This document shows, piece by piece, positions 1 through 12,151 of a stretch of 64,000 bases of DNA. This DNA is from Palaemon carinicauda (lineage: Eukaryota; Arthropoda; Malacostraca; Decapoda; Palaemonidae): positions 70,025,360-70,089,359 of the forward strand of contig NC_090729.1 in NCBI RefSeq assembly GCF_036898095.1. Direction: 5' to 3'. The notes beneath the pieces are model-generated. The model ran no database searches and was not told the DNA's origin. It was given only the letters and a program-made list of their open reading frames with translations. The position numbers were made by a program, and so were the translations under genes. Position 1 is the stretch's first letter. Every line of letters starts with the position of its first letter.

Positions 1-2035
1 TGATCGCTAGCGCTCTCCTGCTCGTTAGCGTTCTCCTGATCGCTAGACGCTAGCGCTCTCCTGTTCTCCAGCGCTCTCCTGATGATCATCGCCCCACTGC
101 TCGCCAGCGCTCTCCTGAGGACTCCGAACATCCTGCTGTTCCTGTTGTGCGCCCTGCTCGCCATTGGTCTTCTGAGCGCTCTAGACCTCCTGCCCGTCAG
201 AGCGCACCTGCGCTTCCAGTTCCTGATACGCGCCCACGTTCGCTCCGCGCGACCTAGAACTTCGGTTCAGGTCTTGGATAATGACACTTCTCCTCGCCCT
301 CGCGTTCTGGCTCCTCAGCCTGCTCCAGCGCAGCAACACTCGCGGTCGCCTACGCGTGCTTCTAAGCTACTGTACGCACAGGATTCCACGCGTCGCCCTT
401 CTGTTCGCCAGCAATCTCCAGCTCGCCAGCGACCACAGACGCGTCAACGTGCGCCTGCTCGTCAGCGATCTCCTGCGCGTCAACTATCCCCAGCGCGTCA
501 GCGATCCCCTGAACATCGGCGATCTCCTGACCGCCCGCGTGATCTTTCGCCTGCGCGCAAGCACCACCATGCACCAACGCGCCATCGCTTGCCTACTTGC
601 CGGCGTTCACCAACACACCATCGATCGCCTGCTCGGTATCGATCTTCCACGCGTTACAGGTCCTCTGGACACCATCAGTAGCGATCTAGCGTTCGCCTGC
701 TGTGAACCACGATCTCCGCTAGCTGAGTCTTGCCGTAGATCTTCCTCCTGCTCGCCAGCGCTCACCTTTACTTCTGTCCTTCTGTGCGCCAGCTTTCTTC
801 AATCGCCAGCGCACATCTGCGCGCCCTTTCCTGCCACGCACCAATGGGCGCCAACGGTTTTTTCCTGACCGTCCAGGATCGCCTGATTGATAGCTCGCAT
901 CAGCGCTCACCTTCCTGATGCACCTGCGCGCCTTCTGATTAGCGCGATGCGCACTAACCATCCCTAGTCTCTTATGCGTCAGCGATCTCCTATGCGCCCG
1001 CGCGATTCTTCGCCTGCGCGCTAGCGTTTTTGTTAACGCACTACCGCTCGCCAACGCGCCGACGCGCCATCGCTTGACGACGCGCCATCGCTCGCCGACG
1101 CGCCTTCACTCGCCTATGGGCCATCGCTCGCCAAGACGCGCCATCGCTCGTCAACACTCCATCGCCCGCCTACGCGGCTTCGGTCTCCCGACCGCCTGCG
1201 CTCGCCCGCGCACATGCGCTCCAATGTTCGCCCGCGCGAGAACCAACGGTATTCAATCGTGCGAACCAACGGTGTTCCATCGCGCGAGCGCTAGCTCGAT
1301 TCCTTCAGTAAGCCATCGCTTTCCTACGTGTCGTCGCTCGCCTGTGATCTGTCGGATTCCGACTGCCAGCTCTCGCCCTTCCAACCACGCCCGCCCTCCT
1401 TCTGCGCTCCCTCGCGCACTTTCATCTGCGCTCCTGCGTGCCCGCGCACGGGCGGTTCCATGTTCGCCCACGCGCGAGCGCTAGGGCGATTGCGACCGCG
1501 ATTCCCGTCGGGGTCTCGCAACACGGCCAGCCTGGCGAGTCTTCTGGAGCGCGTATTTCCAGAACATGGTCTCCACCCCATAAACGCGAGCATGGCTCGT
1601 GCTAGAGCACGAAGAATCTTCAGGGAGGTCTGTGCAACATTCCTCTTTCCAGAACCTGGGTTAGTCCTTTCTCTTCGTTATTCCCTGGAAGGGTCTTGCC
1701 AGGGAGTTTTCCTTTCGAGATATCTCCGTCGGGCAAGGGGTGACTGGTTTAGCCCTTCCTCTTCACCTCTCGTGGAAGGGGCTTACCAGGCCTTTCCCTC
1801 CTCAGTTGCGACCCGAGGTTTTGTACTAGGAAGCCCCAGGAAGATCTTGGGTACTTTCCTCCTCTCGGGCTCAAGCACCTTTGCGTTCCGTCGCCAAGTT
1901 TCGAACTTGCGGGCAACCTCGATGTTGAAGCATCTAGACGCAGTGTCCGAGGGCTTCCTCTCGGGTGTCTCATCCGTGAATGTCGACAAGCTCAGACACT
2001 CTTCCATCCTTGGGAAGAGCTTGTTTTGAGCCAAG
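1..2035 (+). pseudogene. DIRS-A gag remnant with Arg/Ser-Pro hexapeptide repeats
   Basis: The first 1.5 kb is low in complexity and made of an 18-nt period. In one frame (82-681) it reads as repeated R-Q-R-S-P-A hexapeptides that degenerate to R-H-R-S-P variants. From about 1640 to 2035 a different frame resembles the conserved C-terminal part of DIRS Gag, ending in a motif like LRHSSILGKSLF, which corresponds to LRHSSVMGKNLF in DIRS-C at about 17865-17900. Several frames are needed to follow the protein, so it is a pseudogene. Gag is the presumed particle and nucleic-acid-binding protein; the repeat's role is unknown. Confidence 0.7.
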
Positions 2036-2269
2036 GACAGAGAAATGGACTGTTGTTTTCACTCCTTCAAGGCACTTACTTCCAGACCCTGAGGGCCTCT
2101 GACGCCTCTTCATTCAGCCTCGTCAGCCTAAGTTATCGGAACTGGCTACGGCAGCTAAGACAAGGTGTACAATAGCAGTCCCCTCCTGTCAGGGACAGGT
2201 AGCACGGGAGGCTCTCCCGGGGGGGGGGCATAATCCTAGAAGGACCGGCAAAGTTCACAAACTCTAGGA

Positions 2270-4060
2270 TTGGCAATCCCCCTTGCAGGTCTCACGCTGG
2301 GGGGATGCCTAAGGTTACTCGTCCGGACAACAACCTCCCAATGCCGAGTTTTGCACGATCTCCGTGATCAGCCAAGGATATCGCGCCTCGCTCTTACCAT
2401 CTCTCCTTCACTGTCGGCTAATCCAGTGTCACTGAGCCTCTATGCCATGGGGTCGGCAAGAGGTTTGCCCGTTGGGTAGAAGGATCCATGCCTTAGGAGA
2501 AGGTCCTCCATAGGATCGTCGACGGCTTCCCCCCGGCTTCTTCAGTCGATCCTTTCTTCTGGGAAAGCATCTAAGTCGGGAGTTCCGTCGTCGACCTCTC
2601 AGCTCTGATCAAGTTTGTCGAACAAACTTCGTCCAGCGTGGAACAGCAGAGTCGATCAGTCTGGTAACGAGGCTGCAGGACTCCTTAGGCCCTGGATCGG
2701 AAGGACGGGTACTTCCAGGTTCCATTCCATCCATCTTCCAGGAAGCTCTTGGAATTCAGCCTAGACTACAGATGTTCCTGCTTAAGATGCAGTGTGACGA
2801 TCCCGCCGCGGCATCGCAGGTTTTTCCCCAGAGAACTCTCCCTGCTTTCCTCATGGCCGCTCAGGAGCAGGCTTCCGCCTCCTTCGGTTTTTGGAGGTCT
2901 GGTCAACTCCGGTAGGCTCGGGTTCGACCTTCCTCAACACCGGGACAAGCTTCCAGGTCTTTACCAAGAGTGAGGGATCATGGTAATTTGCTAGGAGCCT
3001 TCTCTACTTCTGCCTCAACATCTGGAGTATCTAGCCATGATATTGACTCCTTCTCCGAGCCTTCCCTTCAGTTGACTGTGGCAAGGCTGAGGAGAGTCGC
3101 AGTACCTGTTCTCAGTCAAGGAGAGCTTTCAGCCCTATCTTGGAACGTTTCCTGGGTCTCTTTTCCTCATTGACCCGTCTAGTTCCGAACGGTCGCCTCA
3201 GGATAAGTTCCCTGTGAGGCGGCCCAAGTCCCGGTGGTATCCAAGCAACGATTAATCGGACTTTCTGGTCCCTATGGGACCAGCGGAACGTTTAGACCGG
3301 CAATGGGTGTTGACCTATGGAACCTCTTGCATGGGAGTGGATATTCTCGTCCTTTCCCCACATTTGATGCTGTTCTCGGACTCGTCAAAGAAAATGGGGG
3401 CATGTTCCAGTTCAGGCCTATGGTCAGGATCTGAAGGGTACCTCCCCATCATTCAGGCAGGCTTAGGGGCCGTAGTCTGGCCCCTCTACAGATCCTACAG
3501 ACTCTGCCGTGTCGCTCTGTGCACGACAACTTCATGGTACTGGCGTATTCCAACCAGCCGGGAGGCGCATTTTCAGACTTTCTCATCTTGCAGTAGAAAT
3601 ACGGAGATGATCCGAGGTCCTCTCAATACCACTATCAGCTCGCTCATTCCGGGCAGAGGAATGTTCTCTCCAACTATCTGAGCAGAGCCTCACAGATAGA
3701 GAGTACCTGTGGGTCTTTGGCCTATAGTAACCAGCAAGTCCTGGCCTGGGGGACCTGATCACGACAGCCTGGAACTTCAAGCTTCCGCTGTTCTTCCCCC
3801 CAGTCTCAGACCCCAAGACTCTTTGGCAAGATGCTTTCCGGTGACGGTGGGACAACATCGACGCCTGCGTCTTCCCACCATTGTTGTCTGTTGAGAATGG
3901 GTCTCAACAAGACCAGGTTGTCTGTCAACCTTTCGATGGCCCTGAGAGCTCCGCTGTGACTATACGCAGAACGTTTTCCGGACCCTATGCTTCCCCTGAC
4001 GGAACTCCCGGGAGAGCTTCTTCCACGACATAGGCTACTCAAATAACCACACTATAACAG
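2270..4060 (+). pseudogene. DIRS-A reverse transcriptase / RNase H / methyltransferase-like remnant
   Basis: Fragments in changing frames align with the intact domains of DIRS-C and DIRS-D. Examples are HRDKLPGLYQE near 2940 (C has HRDKLLGLCQD), TRLVPNGRLR near 3175-3205, MGPAERLD near 3274, LMLFSDSSKK near 3370 (start of RNase H), and an equivalent of the post-RNase H methyltransferase-like segment at 3740-4020. The polymerase YLDDW motif is not recoverable in one frame. The region is non-functional. Confidence 0.65.
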
Positions 4061-4079
4061 CTTTCACGAGCCGTTGCAT

Positions 4080-5150
4080 TGCTTCGGCTTCACGCCTGGA
4101 GACACTACGCCGCCTCCTCAAGAAGAAACAACCCGCTACAGTCGCGGAGCGGAGGTCGCGTCACCTGCGATAGTCATCCGCAGGGGTCTACCAGGCGAAG
4201 TGGAGAGTCTTCTGTGGTTGGTGTCGTGGGAGAGATACCTCTTCCCTTGAGGCCTCTTCTTCAGCAATAACGGAGTTATTGCTTTTCGGCGGGAGGAAAC
4301 TTCTTTTCCGCTCTCGCCAGTGAAGCCTATCGCTCAGCCTTTCCCTGGCCTTCAGGCTGAAAGGAATAGATTTTTTTCCTTCCCGCTCATGCGAAGCTGC
4401 GAACGTCCCTGCCCCCAGTTGGAGTGAGTCCTCCTCCATGGAGCATGGTTCGGACTCTTTAGTCCCTTAAGAGATCTTCTCAAGAACCATTACGTCAGGC
4501 CTCTGATCGTGTTCCGTCTTGGGGGACGGTGCTCTTGCTCACTCTGGCCTCGGCCAGGGTGTACGCAATCTTTATGGTCTCGTACGGCTCCGTCCTTTCA
4601 AGAGAATAGGGGAAGGCAACATTTAGGTTCGCTCCTGAGTTGTTTTCTAGACTCAGAATCTTGGAGTCCCGGACCTCCGGTTCGACTCCTTCAAGATTTC
4701 GAGTCTCCGTTCTGTATCAGATGACCCAGACCTTCTCCTTCTTGCCAGTTAAGGAATCGAGGGGTTATCTTTGGGAACAGCTGCAGTTTGTCCTCACATG
4801 CAAGCCAGTTTGGAAGCACAGGGAGCACACAGGGGAGAGTTACCAGTATACCTCATCAGCTCGGACTCAAGGGCATTCATTTCGACCTGAATCCAGACCC
4901 TCCCCCGTCACGTCGCCTTACAGCACGATGTCGGATACATCGCAACGTCCCTCGCCTTCGAGTAGAACTACTCTGTGACGCAGGTGCTACAAGCTGGAGT
5001 CTGAAAGCGTCTAATGACCTTCGCAGCCCGCTTCATGCAGGACGTGACCCACAGGAGTATCGATAAGTTTCTATCGCTCTGTGGTGGCTACACAACAGCT
5101 GGTCTAACCTCAGGCTCCTTTTTGGACAGGTAGCAGAAGGTTAAGGGCAT
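4080..5150 (+). pseudogene. DIRS-A tyrosine recombinase remnant
   Basis: The end of the segment reads, over more than one frame, as the YR C-terminal block: an ATSLAFE-like stretch near 4935, VTQVLQAGV near 4975 and a truncated equivalent of FSIGPVVAAQQLV near 5065-5105. The same order is seen in DIRS-C at 20900-21080. Several stops interrupt it. The family's recombinase inserts the circular or linear cDNA; this copy cannot. Confidence 0.6.
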
Positions 5151-5585
5151 TGTTATCAGGTTTTAGTCTGCATGAACGAAAGAAGTATGTCTGGCCCTTA
5201 CATCTTTCTTCATCGTTCCCTCTAATGGGGAAGCAGCATCCTGGTCTCTGCATAGCTGACCTCAAACCTCTGCAGGTAAACCATGCTTCCTTGTGTTCCG
5301 AGTATTGAGTCAATACTGTCGCGTCCCCCATACCCTGACAAGGTGGTATTGGGAACGTCCTAACCCAGAGTTCCTTCTGGAACTCCAGGTCAACTGCCTA
5401 GGACGGGTCACACTTTCTTCCTTCACACACAAGCTTATGTAGGCCACACGTTTCCTTGCGGAGCAAGGAACTTGTGAGGTGCAGGGACTCCTTTTCTCGA
5501 GTGCGACTCACTCGGATTCTGAGTCCCCGGGTAAGCCAAAGCCAGTATGGCTGGGGACTTTCCACCCTTCCTAAGGGGTTAGTCA

Positions 5586-5692
5586 CCCAATGTAAATAGC
5601 ATGGTTTGTATTTTGGTTACGGAACAAATGACAAATTCGGAGATAATTTGTATTTTTCCTAACGATACAAACCTTAGCTATTTACACACATT
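5586..5692 (+). repeat. DIRS-A internal complementary region (ICR)
   Basis: The second half, from about 5634, is the reverse complement of the right terminus at 5883-5942 with about one mismatch in 60 bases. The first half matches the reverse complement of the left termini seen in sister elements C and E. An ICR complementary to the joined ends is the hallmark of DIRS1-type replication. Confidence 0.85.
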
Positions 5693-5730
5693 TGCCTGCC
5701 AGCCCTGTCCCCCAAGTCAAGTCCTACCTC

Positions 5731-5942
5731 TAAGTGAAGTGAGACATTTCACCGGTGTGTGAGGGAGGGAGGGGTAGCAAGGTACCCCTCCCCCTATCCC
5801 TGCTAACTAGCGTGGGGTAGGAAACCCTCGTTAAAATCTAATGGCTCGTCATTTCAGCTACGCCGAAAGTAATACCCAATGTAAATAGCTAAGGTTTGTA
5901 TGGTTAGGAAAAATACAAATTATCTCCGAATTTGTCATTTAT
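5731..5942 (+). repeat. DIRS-A right inverted terminal repeat
   Basis: This is homologous to the right ITRs of DIRS-C (21701-21912) and DIRS-E (58590-58793). Shared parts are a G-rich stretch, an AACCCTCGTTAAAAT-type motif, a TAATGGCTCGT motif and the terminal AATTTGTCAT. The left partner is outside the window. Confidence 0.8.
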
Positions 5943-5948
5943 TTCATG

Positions 5949-6014
5949 ATTAATAAAGTTAACTTTAATGTATTATATATTAATAAAGTTAACTTTAATG
6001 TTGTATTATATATT
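5949..6014. repeat. Tandem duplication of an AT-rich palindrome
   Basis: Two copies of a ~30-nt unit, each containing the perfect palindrome AAAGTTAACTTT, lie directly next to the DIRS-A right end. There is no coding potential. Confidence 0.7.
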
Positions 6015-6156
6015 AACTAATGTTTCAACCATTTATTATGATCAGTTACATTGTGGGGAAGAAGTCTTTGGTGTTCAGATAGTACCTAAAATATATAAAT
6101 ACACAAGGTAGAAAGAAAAAAAATTGAGGTTTTACGTAAATACTAGAATACTACAT

Positions 6157-6340
6157 AACGGATTTTGAGCAAAGCGAAAGATCTATTTTTGGGTGAGATA
6201 GCCATGTCGTCCTGATGGAAGGTTCCTTAAGGTAGCTTTCTGAGGGATATTTTGCTACAGTGATACTCCCAGAGAATTAACCATAGGTCTCCAGAATTCT
6301 AACTCCTGGCGCGAGTATCCTTAATATATCTTTAAGGGGA
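6157..6340. repeat. DIRS-B left inverted terminal repeat (truncated)
   Basis: It begins AACGGATTTTGAGCAAAGCG and is inverted relative to 10950-11122 and similar to DIRS-F 40146-40320. Homology stops at about 6340, inside what should be a ~350 bp ITR, so the inner part is deleted. Confidence 0.8.
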
Positions 6341-6903
6341 CCGTCCGCCATGGGGTATTGACATAACTTTCAGAAATCGAAAATCGTTTTATTGCTTCTA
6401 TGTATGCGTAAACATGTCGTACATACCCCCCAGAAGTTTCAGCCAATTATTTTTACAAATAACGAAGATATAGAGGTTTTTAAATGATGACGTCATCCTT
6501 ACTGTGTCGTCTGCATGACTGAGTTTGACAAAAATCGTCTTTGTGTGTTAATTTTGCATATCTATAGCGATGTTTCACTTATATTTCGACCTGTCGTACT
6601 TTTGGCAGAAATGGAAGGCATTGGTAGAGTGTAGATGAATGAAATTCACTCCTACAATAACAGAAGCCAAAGTTGCCAAAGATGTATAGAAGTTATAATG
6701 TATGCGTTTGTTTACTTGAAGTTCGTATGTACGTTGTGTTTCCACAACGCCCTCGGGAACATTATAGCAAGGCCAATGTTACCTAAGGTTATAGAAAGAA
6801 CAAATAGTCAATCATTTGTCCAAACAATGAAGATATAGCGGTCTTTAAATGATGACATCATCCTTATGGCGTCGTCTGTATGACTGAGTTTGACAGATGC
6901 GCA

Positions 6904-7378
<475 letters not shown>

Positions 7379-7959
7379 GTTTCGAAATCTTGTACTTCTG
7401 GCAGAAATGAAAGGCATTGGTAGAGGGTAGGTGAATGAAAACTACCAGCTACGAAAACATCAGCAAAGTTTCCAAAGACATATAGAAATAATAATGCATG
7501 TGTTTATTTACTTGAAGTTCCTATGTTGATTGTGCTTTCACAACGTCCTCTGGAATTTTATAGCAATGCCAATGTTACATAAGGTGATAGAAAGAACAAA
7601 AAGTAAGTGGAGAACAAGAAAAAAGAACCAAGAAATAGGAAAACATGGATAAGAGTACAAAGCTGAAACCTGCTAACTAAAACACTGGCAACAATTAGAG
7701 ATCGCTGGCAACTCATATCATAGGAATAGTAAACTGAGGGTTCAAATACCTCGTTTAGGGTGCATTTATGTAGGAATAAACAATTAAAGTTATCATAATA
7801 ATATCTTGATTTCTTTTAGAAAAGAAGCGAAAGTTTGCTGCAAATCTTTGGGAGCTCATAACTCAAAAACATACTTATTCCCACTTAGGTATATTTTTCT
7901 CACTTATTTGTTGTTCGATATTAGAGAAAAAGATATCGTTGAAAAGAAGAATAAATATC

Positions 7960-8104
7960 CCACAATTCTGTCAGACAAAATTTTGATTTTCTTTTTACAT
8001 TTTTTTTCACGATTATTTTCCGTCTAGACGAGGAAAAAAGAATAAAAATTCATTAAAAAAAAACAGAAAGGAAAATCGAAATTCTCTATGACAGAATTGT
8101 TCGG
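7960..8104. repeat. Imperfect inverted repeat (~48 bp arms)
   Basis: The left arm starts ACAATTCTGTCA and the right arm ends TGACAGAATTGT. The arms continue inward with GATTTTC/GAAAATC and poly-T/poly-A stretches. It could be the ends of a small transposon or a stable hairpin. Confidence 0.65.
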
Positions 8105-8394
8105 TTGTTAGAGTAGTTTTTGTGGTATAAGTTTCAATACAATTGGTATTATAGTAGTGGGGAAGAATGTACCTAAATATTTTTTTAAAATCATTATTTT
8201 TGCTAATAAATCCAAAAGTTTTTGATCAAATGACTTGAAATTTTCATATGATGAAGGTATTATATATGTCTAAAACATATATAGAAATTGTGTAATTTGG
8301 ATCATTAGAAAAAAAATTCCGGATCCAGTTTAGAGACGGAGAAGGTTAGATGAACTTCGTTCCACTTCTCCTCGCAGGTAGGCATGGCTAGAGA

Positions 8395-8754
8395 TTATGG
8401 TCTGAATTCTTCTAGCACTGGGCATGGTTTGCCTGCATCGACTGCTTTTATGACACAGTCAAGAGCTTTCACCGAGAAGGGGAAGGGTCTGGAGGAAGGA
8501 GCAATGAAGGTAGCATGCCTCTTGCTCAATGCTGAGACTTTGGAGTTGGTGTATCCGGCTCCCTTGAGGGTCTTGGACAGGAGATCCTGTGCCTTGTCAT
8601 GCTCGGTCATCAGGGCCGAGCAGATGGTGCAACCCTTCGGGTCCCAATACTTCAGGGATCCAGATATGATGCAGCAGGGGGCATGAGACCTGCACATCGT
8701 ATGCCCCCAAAAGTCCTTACTCTTGTGGTTGCTGAACATGACTGCACACATCAC
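8395..8754 (-). CDS. DIRS-B Gag, N-terminal portion
   Basis: The ORF encodes 119 residues beginning MMCAVMFSNHKSKDFWGHT. A cysteine cluster follows: CRSH-x2-CC and, after a spacer, CTIC. This is spaced like the N-terminal zinc-binding motif of the other DIRS Gag proteins here. Counterparts in DIRS-F lie at 45585-45735 and, duplicated, at 45795-45910. A pyrimidine-rich tract ending in TATAG sits just upstream of the start on the minus strand, so the start may belong to a spliced exon. The frame closes at 8395, although similarity to DIRS-F continues to about 8321; the rest of gag is deleted. Not independently functional. Confidence 0.6.
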   Translation of the reverse strand: MMCAVMFSNHKSKDFWGHTMCRSHAPCCIISGSLKYWDPKGCTICSALMTEHDKAQDLLSKTLKGAGYTNSKVSALSKRHATFIAPSSRPFPFSVKALDCVIKAVDAGKPCPVLEEFRP

Positions 8755-10793
8755 TGTTGACTCCTATAAGGAAAGAAAAGGTGAAATGAGTATAGGGTTA
8801 TTTATATCATTGATATAAATGCATATATTTAAAAATAGTATTGCTTACTATTATATTTAATAGCTTAGGATAGTAAGCTAGAAAGGAAATAGGAAAGACA
8901 CATATCTATGTTTCCTCTCCAGGCAATTGCTGTGACTTCCGTCACTATTAATATTTTAATTTCCCTATGAGTGGAATAACTCCCGTACTTAGAGTTGGAG
9001 TCAGTGAATATTTACAAACTCCTCCACTTATAGAATATTAATACTGAATCGGTGATTTATAAGAGTCCCGATGATCCAAGGATTCATCAGGATGTTGAAG
9101 GAATACTTCACCTTAACATTTTATTCGGTCTCAATAATAGACTGTGAAAGGATACACAGAGTATTTTAGAATTACTTGTACTACTATATCATTGTATACT
9201 GTAGTTTTCTAACTGCTGTATTATTATACTGCAGAAGTACTGGCTACTGTATTGTCATATACTGTAGTTTTACCGGTATACTACCAGGGTTAGGCTAGTG
9301 CCTGGCAGCACTAACTGATAGGTAGAGAGAAAGATTGGAAAGGAGGATTCCGTATTATTATAGTTTAGTACAATAATTGGAAGAGTGTGGGGGCTACTGC
9401 CTTTTACAGCCTCCTTCCCAAAATGAGAGTTCTAATGGAAGGGGAGGAATGTATTTGATTCTAGCTTCCATCCAGCCACAAATTTTGCTGCTGGCTCTAC
9501 TGCCGGTTTCAAGGTTTGTGGATGGCAGTCCAAGAGGGGACTGAAGAATACTCAACAGTATAATGGGTTTCCCACCGGCAGCCGTCAGGGCCGGCTCAGC
9601 CTTTCCCCTGAAGCATTCCCTTCCGTTAGGGAAGGACATAAGGGGGAGCTGGTCAAGGCGGTAACCTAACCGCCGCTTGTAGGAACCCAGTCGGTAACTC
9701 AGTCAGCCTGGCAAGCGGGGGTGATTGTAGAATACCGGCCAAAGGAAAATTGTGTCGGCTAAAGGACAGAAGGGGGAGGGAAAAGGGTCTTATAGTTTAC
9801 AGGGGAGAAAGGTAAGTATGCCGTCCACTTTCGGCTGTAAATCAAGGAAGCATCGTTTCCTGTGTCGACGCCGTCGTGGGCGGCAGGGGAATAAGAATTC
9901 CCCTGTTGGCAACATTTTCGGTTATAAGACATGTCTTGGCGGCGGCATAGTGCCGCCTACTTTCGGTTATAACCTAGGGAAGCATAGCTTCCTTTGCCGA
10001 CAACGTCATGGCCGGCAGAGGAATCACGATTCCCCTGTTTATGACATTGTCAGCTGCAAGACAATACACCCAAAATTACTGTCATACTTCAAAGCCGGGA
10101 TACTCGGCGGCAAAGAAGATCGACGGTAAAAAGCTATCCTAGTCAAGCCGGAGTTGACTACTCGTTGGTGTTAACGGAAGATAGGGTTGCCTCTTGGGAT
10201 GGCGGAGCTCAGGGTGGAAGAAAGGTTTATCCTCTTTTCTCTAAAAGAGAAGCGTATCGAATTATACCAATATTTCTAGTGTATATATATATATCCCCAA
10301 CCGAATTAATAGAAATGATACTAGAAGTTAAACAATGTGATTAACATTACTAACGTATACCAAACGGGCTAGGCTAGCCTAACTCGAGTGGGGACCGCGG
10401 CTACAAGTGATACCACCGAGGTCCTATCTTATACAAAAGAAATGTTATATTTTGGAAGAGGAAATATTATATATGTATACGCAATCTTCACTAGTATAAT
10501 TTTGGCTAATTAGCTAGAAAATTTTGTTATGGCTAAATACCGGGAAAGTCGCACTATTAACTAAATCGCATTTATGACGTGTGACGGCGGTCTCAAAATG
10601 GCCGCTTTTGGAGATGGCAGTGCTCCACTTAACACACCTAAATTATGTTAATTTAACTGCGAGAAGGGAACTGTAAATTATACACAGGAAAGATTAAATA
10701 CTCAACTTTCCAGAGGCTGAAGATGCTGGAGATTGCATGGTAATATTCCAGAAAACAGTAACAACACCGAGAGAAACGTGGGAGAGCACCTAG
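8755..10793 (-). other. DIRS-B leader region between ITR and gag
   Basis: About 2 kb of non-coding sequence is shared with DIRS-F (45736-46352, 47890-49215 and 51282-52057). It contains tandem modules with short palindromes (9800-10070) and one copy of a ~245 bp unit that is amplified in F (10235-10480). Small ORFs on both strands are similar between B and F, but this is expected from DNA similarity alone. It may contain a long 5' untranslated region or intron. Confidence 0.6.
9800..10070. repeat. Tandem palindrome-rich modules in DIRS-B leader
   Basis: Two ~130 bp modules each carry an AGGAAGC...TTTCCT-type hairpin and a GGGAAT...ATTCCC-type hairpin plus a TTTCGG-TATAA-like spacer. Homologous modules occur in DIRS-F at 48470-48760 with different loop sequences but retained arms. 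Confidence 0.7.
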
Positions 10794-11122
10794 CTTAAAT
10801 GCTACGTTCAAAGGAATAATGGGCTGTAGTAGTACAGGGAGAGGGTCCACGGGGTACCTTGATAACGGCTCCCCTTCGTTCGCCACTCTTCCCCCTCAAA
10901 GAGTTAAATCTATTCGAGGTGAAGATTGCTATGTGTCGTATCAAAAAATACGTCCCCTGATATTATGCGATATCCTTAAAGATATATTAAGGATACTCGC
11001 ACCAGTAGTTAGAATTCTGGAGACCTATGGTTAATTCTCTGGGAGTATCACTGTAGCAAAATATCCCTTGGAAAGCTATCTTAAGGAACCTTCCATCAGC
11101 ACGACATGGCTGAGCCCAAAAA
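10794..11122. repeat. DIRS-B right inverted terminal repeat
   Basis: It is inverted relative to the left ITR (outer ~180 bp) and homologous over its full length to the DIRS-F right ITR (52058-52391). It ends GGCTGAGCCCAAAA, as predicted by the ICR of DIRS-F. Confidence 0.85.
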
Positions 11123-12151
11123 TACATTTTGTTACAATATTGTATGTGAACCTTAGCTATTCACAGGAGATATCTAAAATTAGCAATCATTACTGCCCAT
11201 GAAACATTAAAAGTAACAGATATGTATTGTATCTCTTTTCTTTTTAGACTCTTTAAATGGGTCACATGTTTCCCATACCATTTTAAATTTTAGTTTTGCA
11301 CCAATATAGCTGCTTATTCTTGAAAGAAAGATCATCTGGCAGATAGTAATTAAAAAAAAAACTGCTAATTGTCTTTTGCTAAAATGTACTCAAAAAATTA
11401 TGAAAATTTGATTGTACAAAAGTACTGATAAAAAATAAATATATTTTCATTGTTAGACAAGTCAAACTGTTTGAGAGAGACTGCTAACTCTAGTAAACAG
11501 TAACTAGTGAAAATGAAAGTATCAGTTCTAACCATGTGTGAATAAGTTATGGTTTAATAAACTGTATTATTTTTCTAATATGTAAATAGCTTCACACGTT
11601 TTTGATAGGTGAGGTTGGGTAGGTGTACGTTCATTAGCTATGAAGGAGAATGACTGGCTATTCCGTAAGCTTAGTCTAAATAGTGAAAATTTCACCACTT
11701 TGTCTAAAGAGCAATAGCAGATAAAAATAATGAATTGAATATTATATGTAATCTTATTAAGTTTTTCCATCTTTCATAAACCTTGCTGAACAAATTAATG
11801 ACATTTAATCACTATGCAGGAGATATATGCTTGGAGAAATAACAACAATAATCACTATAAAAACCAGATACATTAGAAGATATGACTTTGTGTCAAGGCA
11901 TTTTGACCCTTATTCTTATTTTATTACTGTGTGAAATTGTTTGTTTTGATGTAATTTCAGAATTTTTATTTTTATCATGGTTAGCCCCATATTTTGTGTA
12001 GCATCCAGTTGGCTTGTCATCTAAAGGTAAGCTGCTATTAGGTAATAGTAACAGCAGTTGGTCTTCAGAAAGCTATTATTTATATGAAATATTTGATATT
12101 TTAAGGAATATTAAGTACATACACATGTACGTATGTATGATTACGTATGAA
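11123..12151. other. AT-rich stretch, no feature recognised
   Basis: No ORF of interest, structural repeat or RNA gene was recognised here. Short open frames look random. Confidence 0.5.

Larger units (their letters stand above)
1..5942 (+). mobile_element. DIRS-A: decayed DIRS-type YR retrotransposon, left end outside window
   Basis: Remnants of gag, reverse transcriptase/RNase H and tyrosine recombinase follow in the usual DIRS order. They are followed by an internal complementary region and a right inverted terminal repeat. The coding parts match DIRS-C of this window domain by domain but are broken by many stops and frameshifts. The left ITR is not in the window. The right end is placed at about 5942, where similarity to the ITRs of DIRS-C and DIRS-E stops. 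It is an old, inactive copy. Confidence 0.85.

Noticed and set aside
9752..10129. Plus-strand ORF, similar in DIRS-F (48586-48891), as an antisense accessory gene
   Set aside because: Similarity is explained by DNA homology of the leader; opposite-strand frames are equally similar and the palindromic repeats dominate the sequence.
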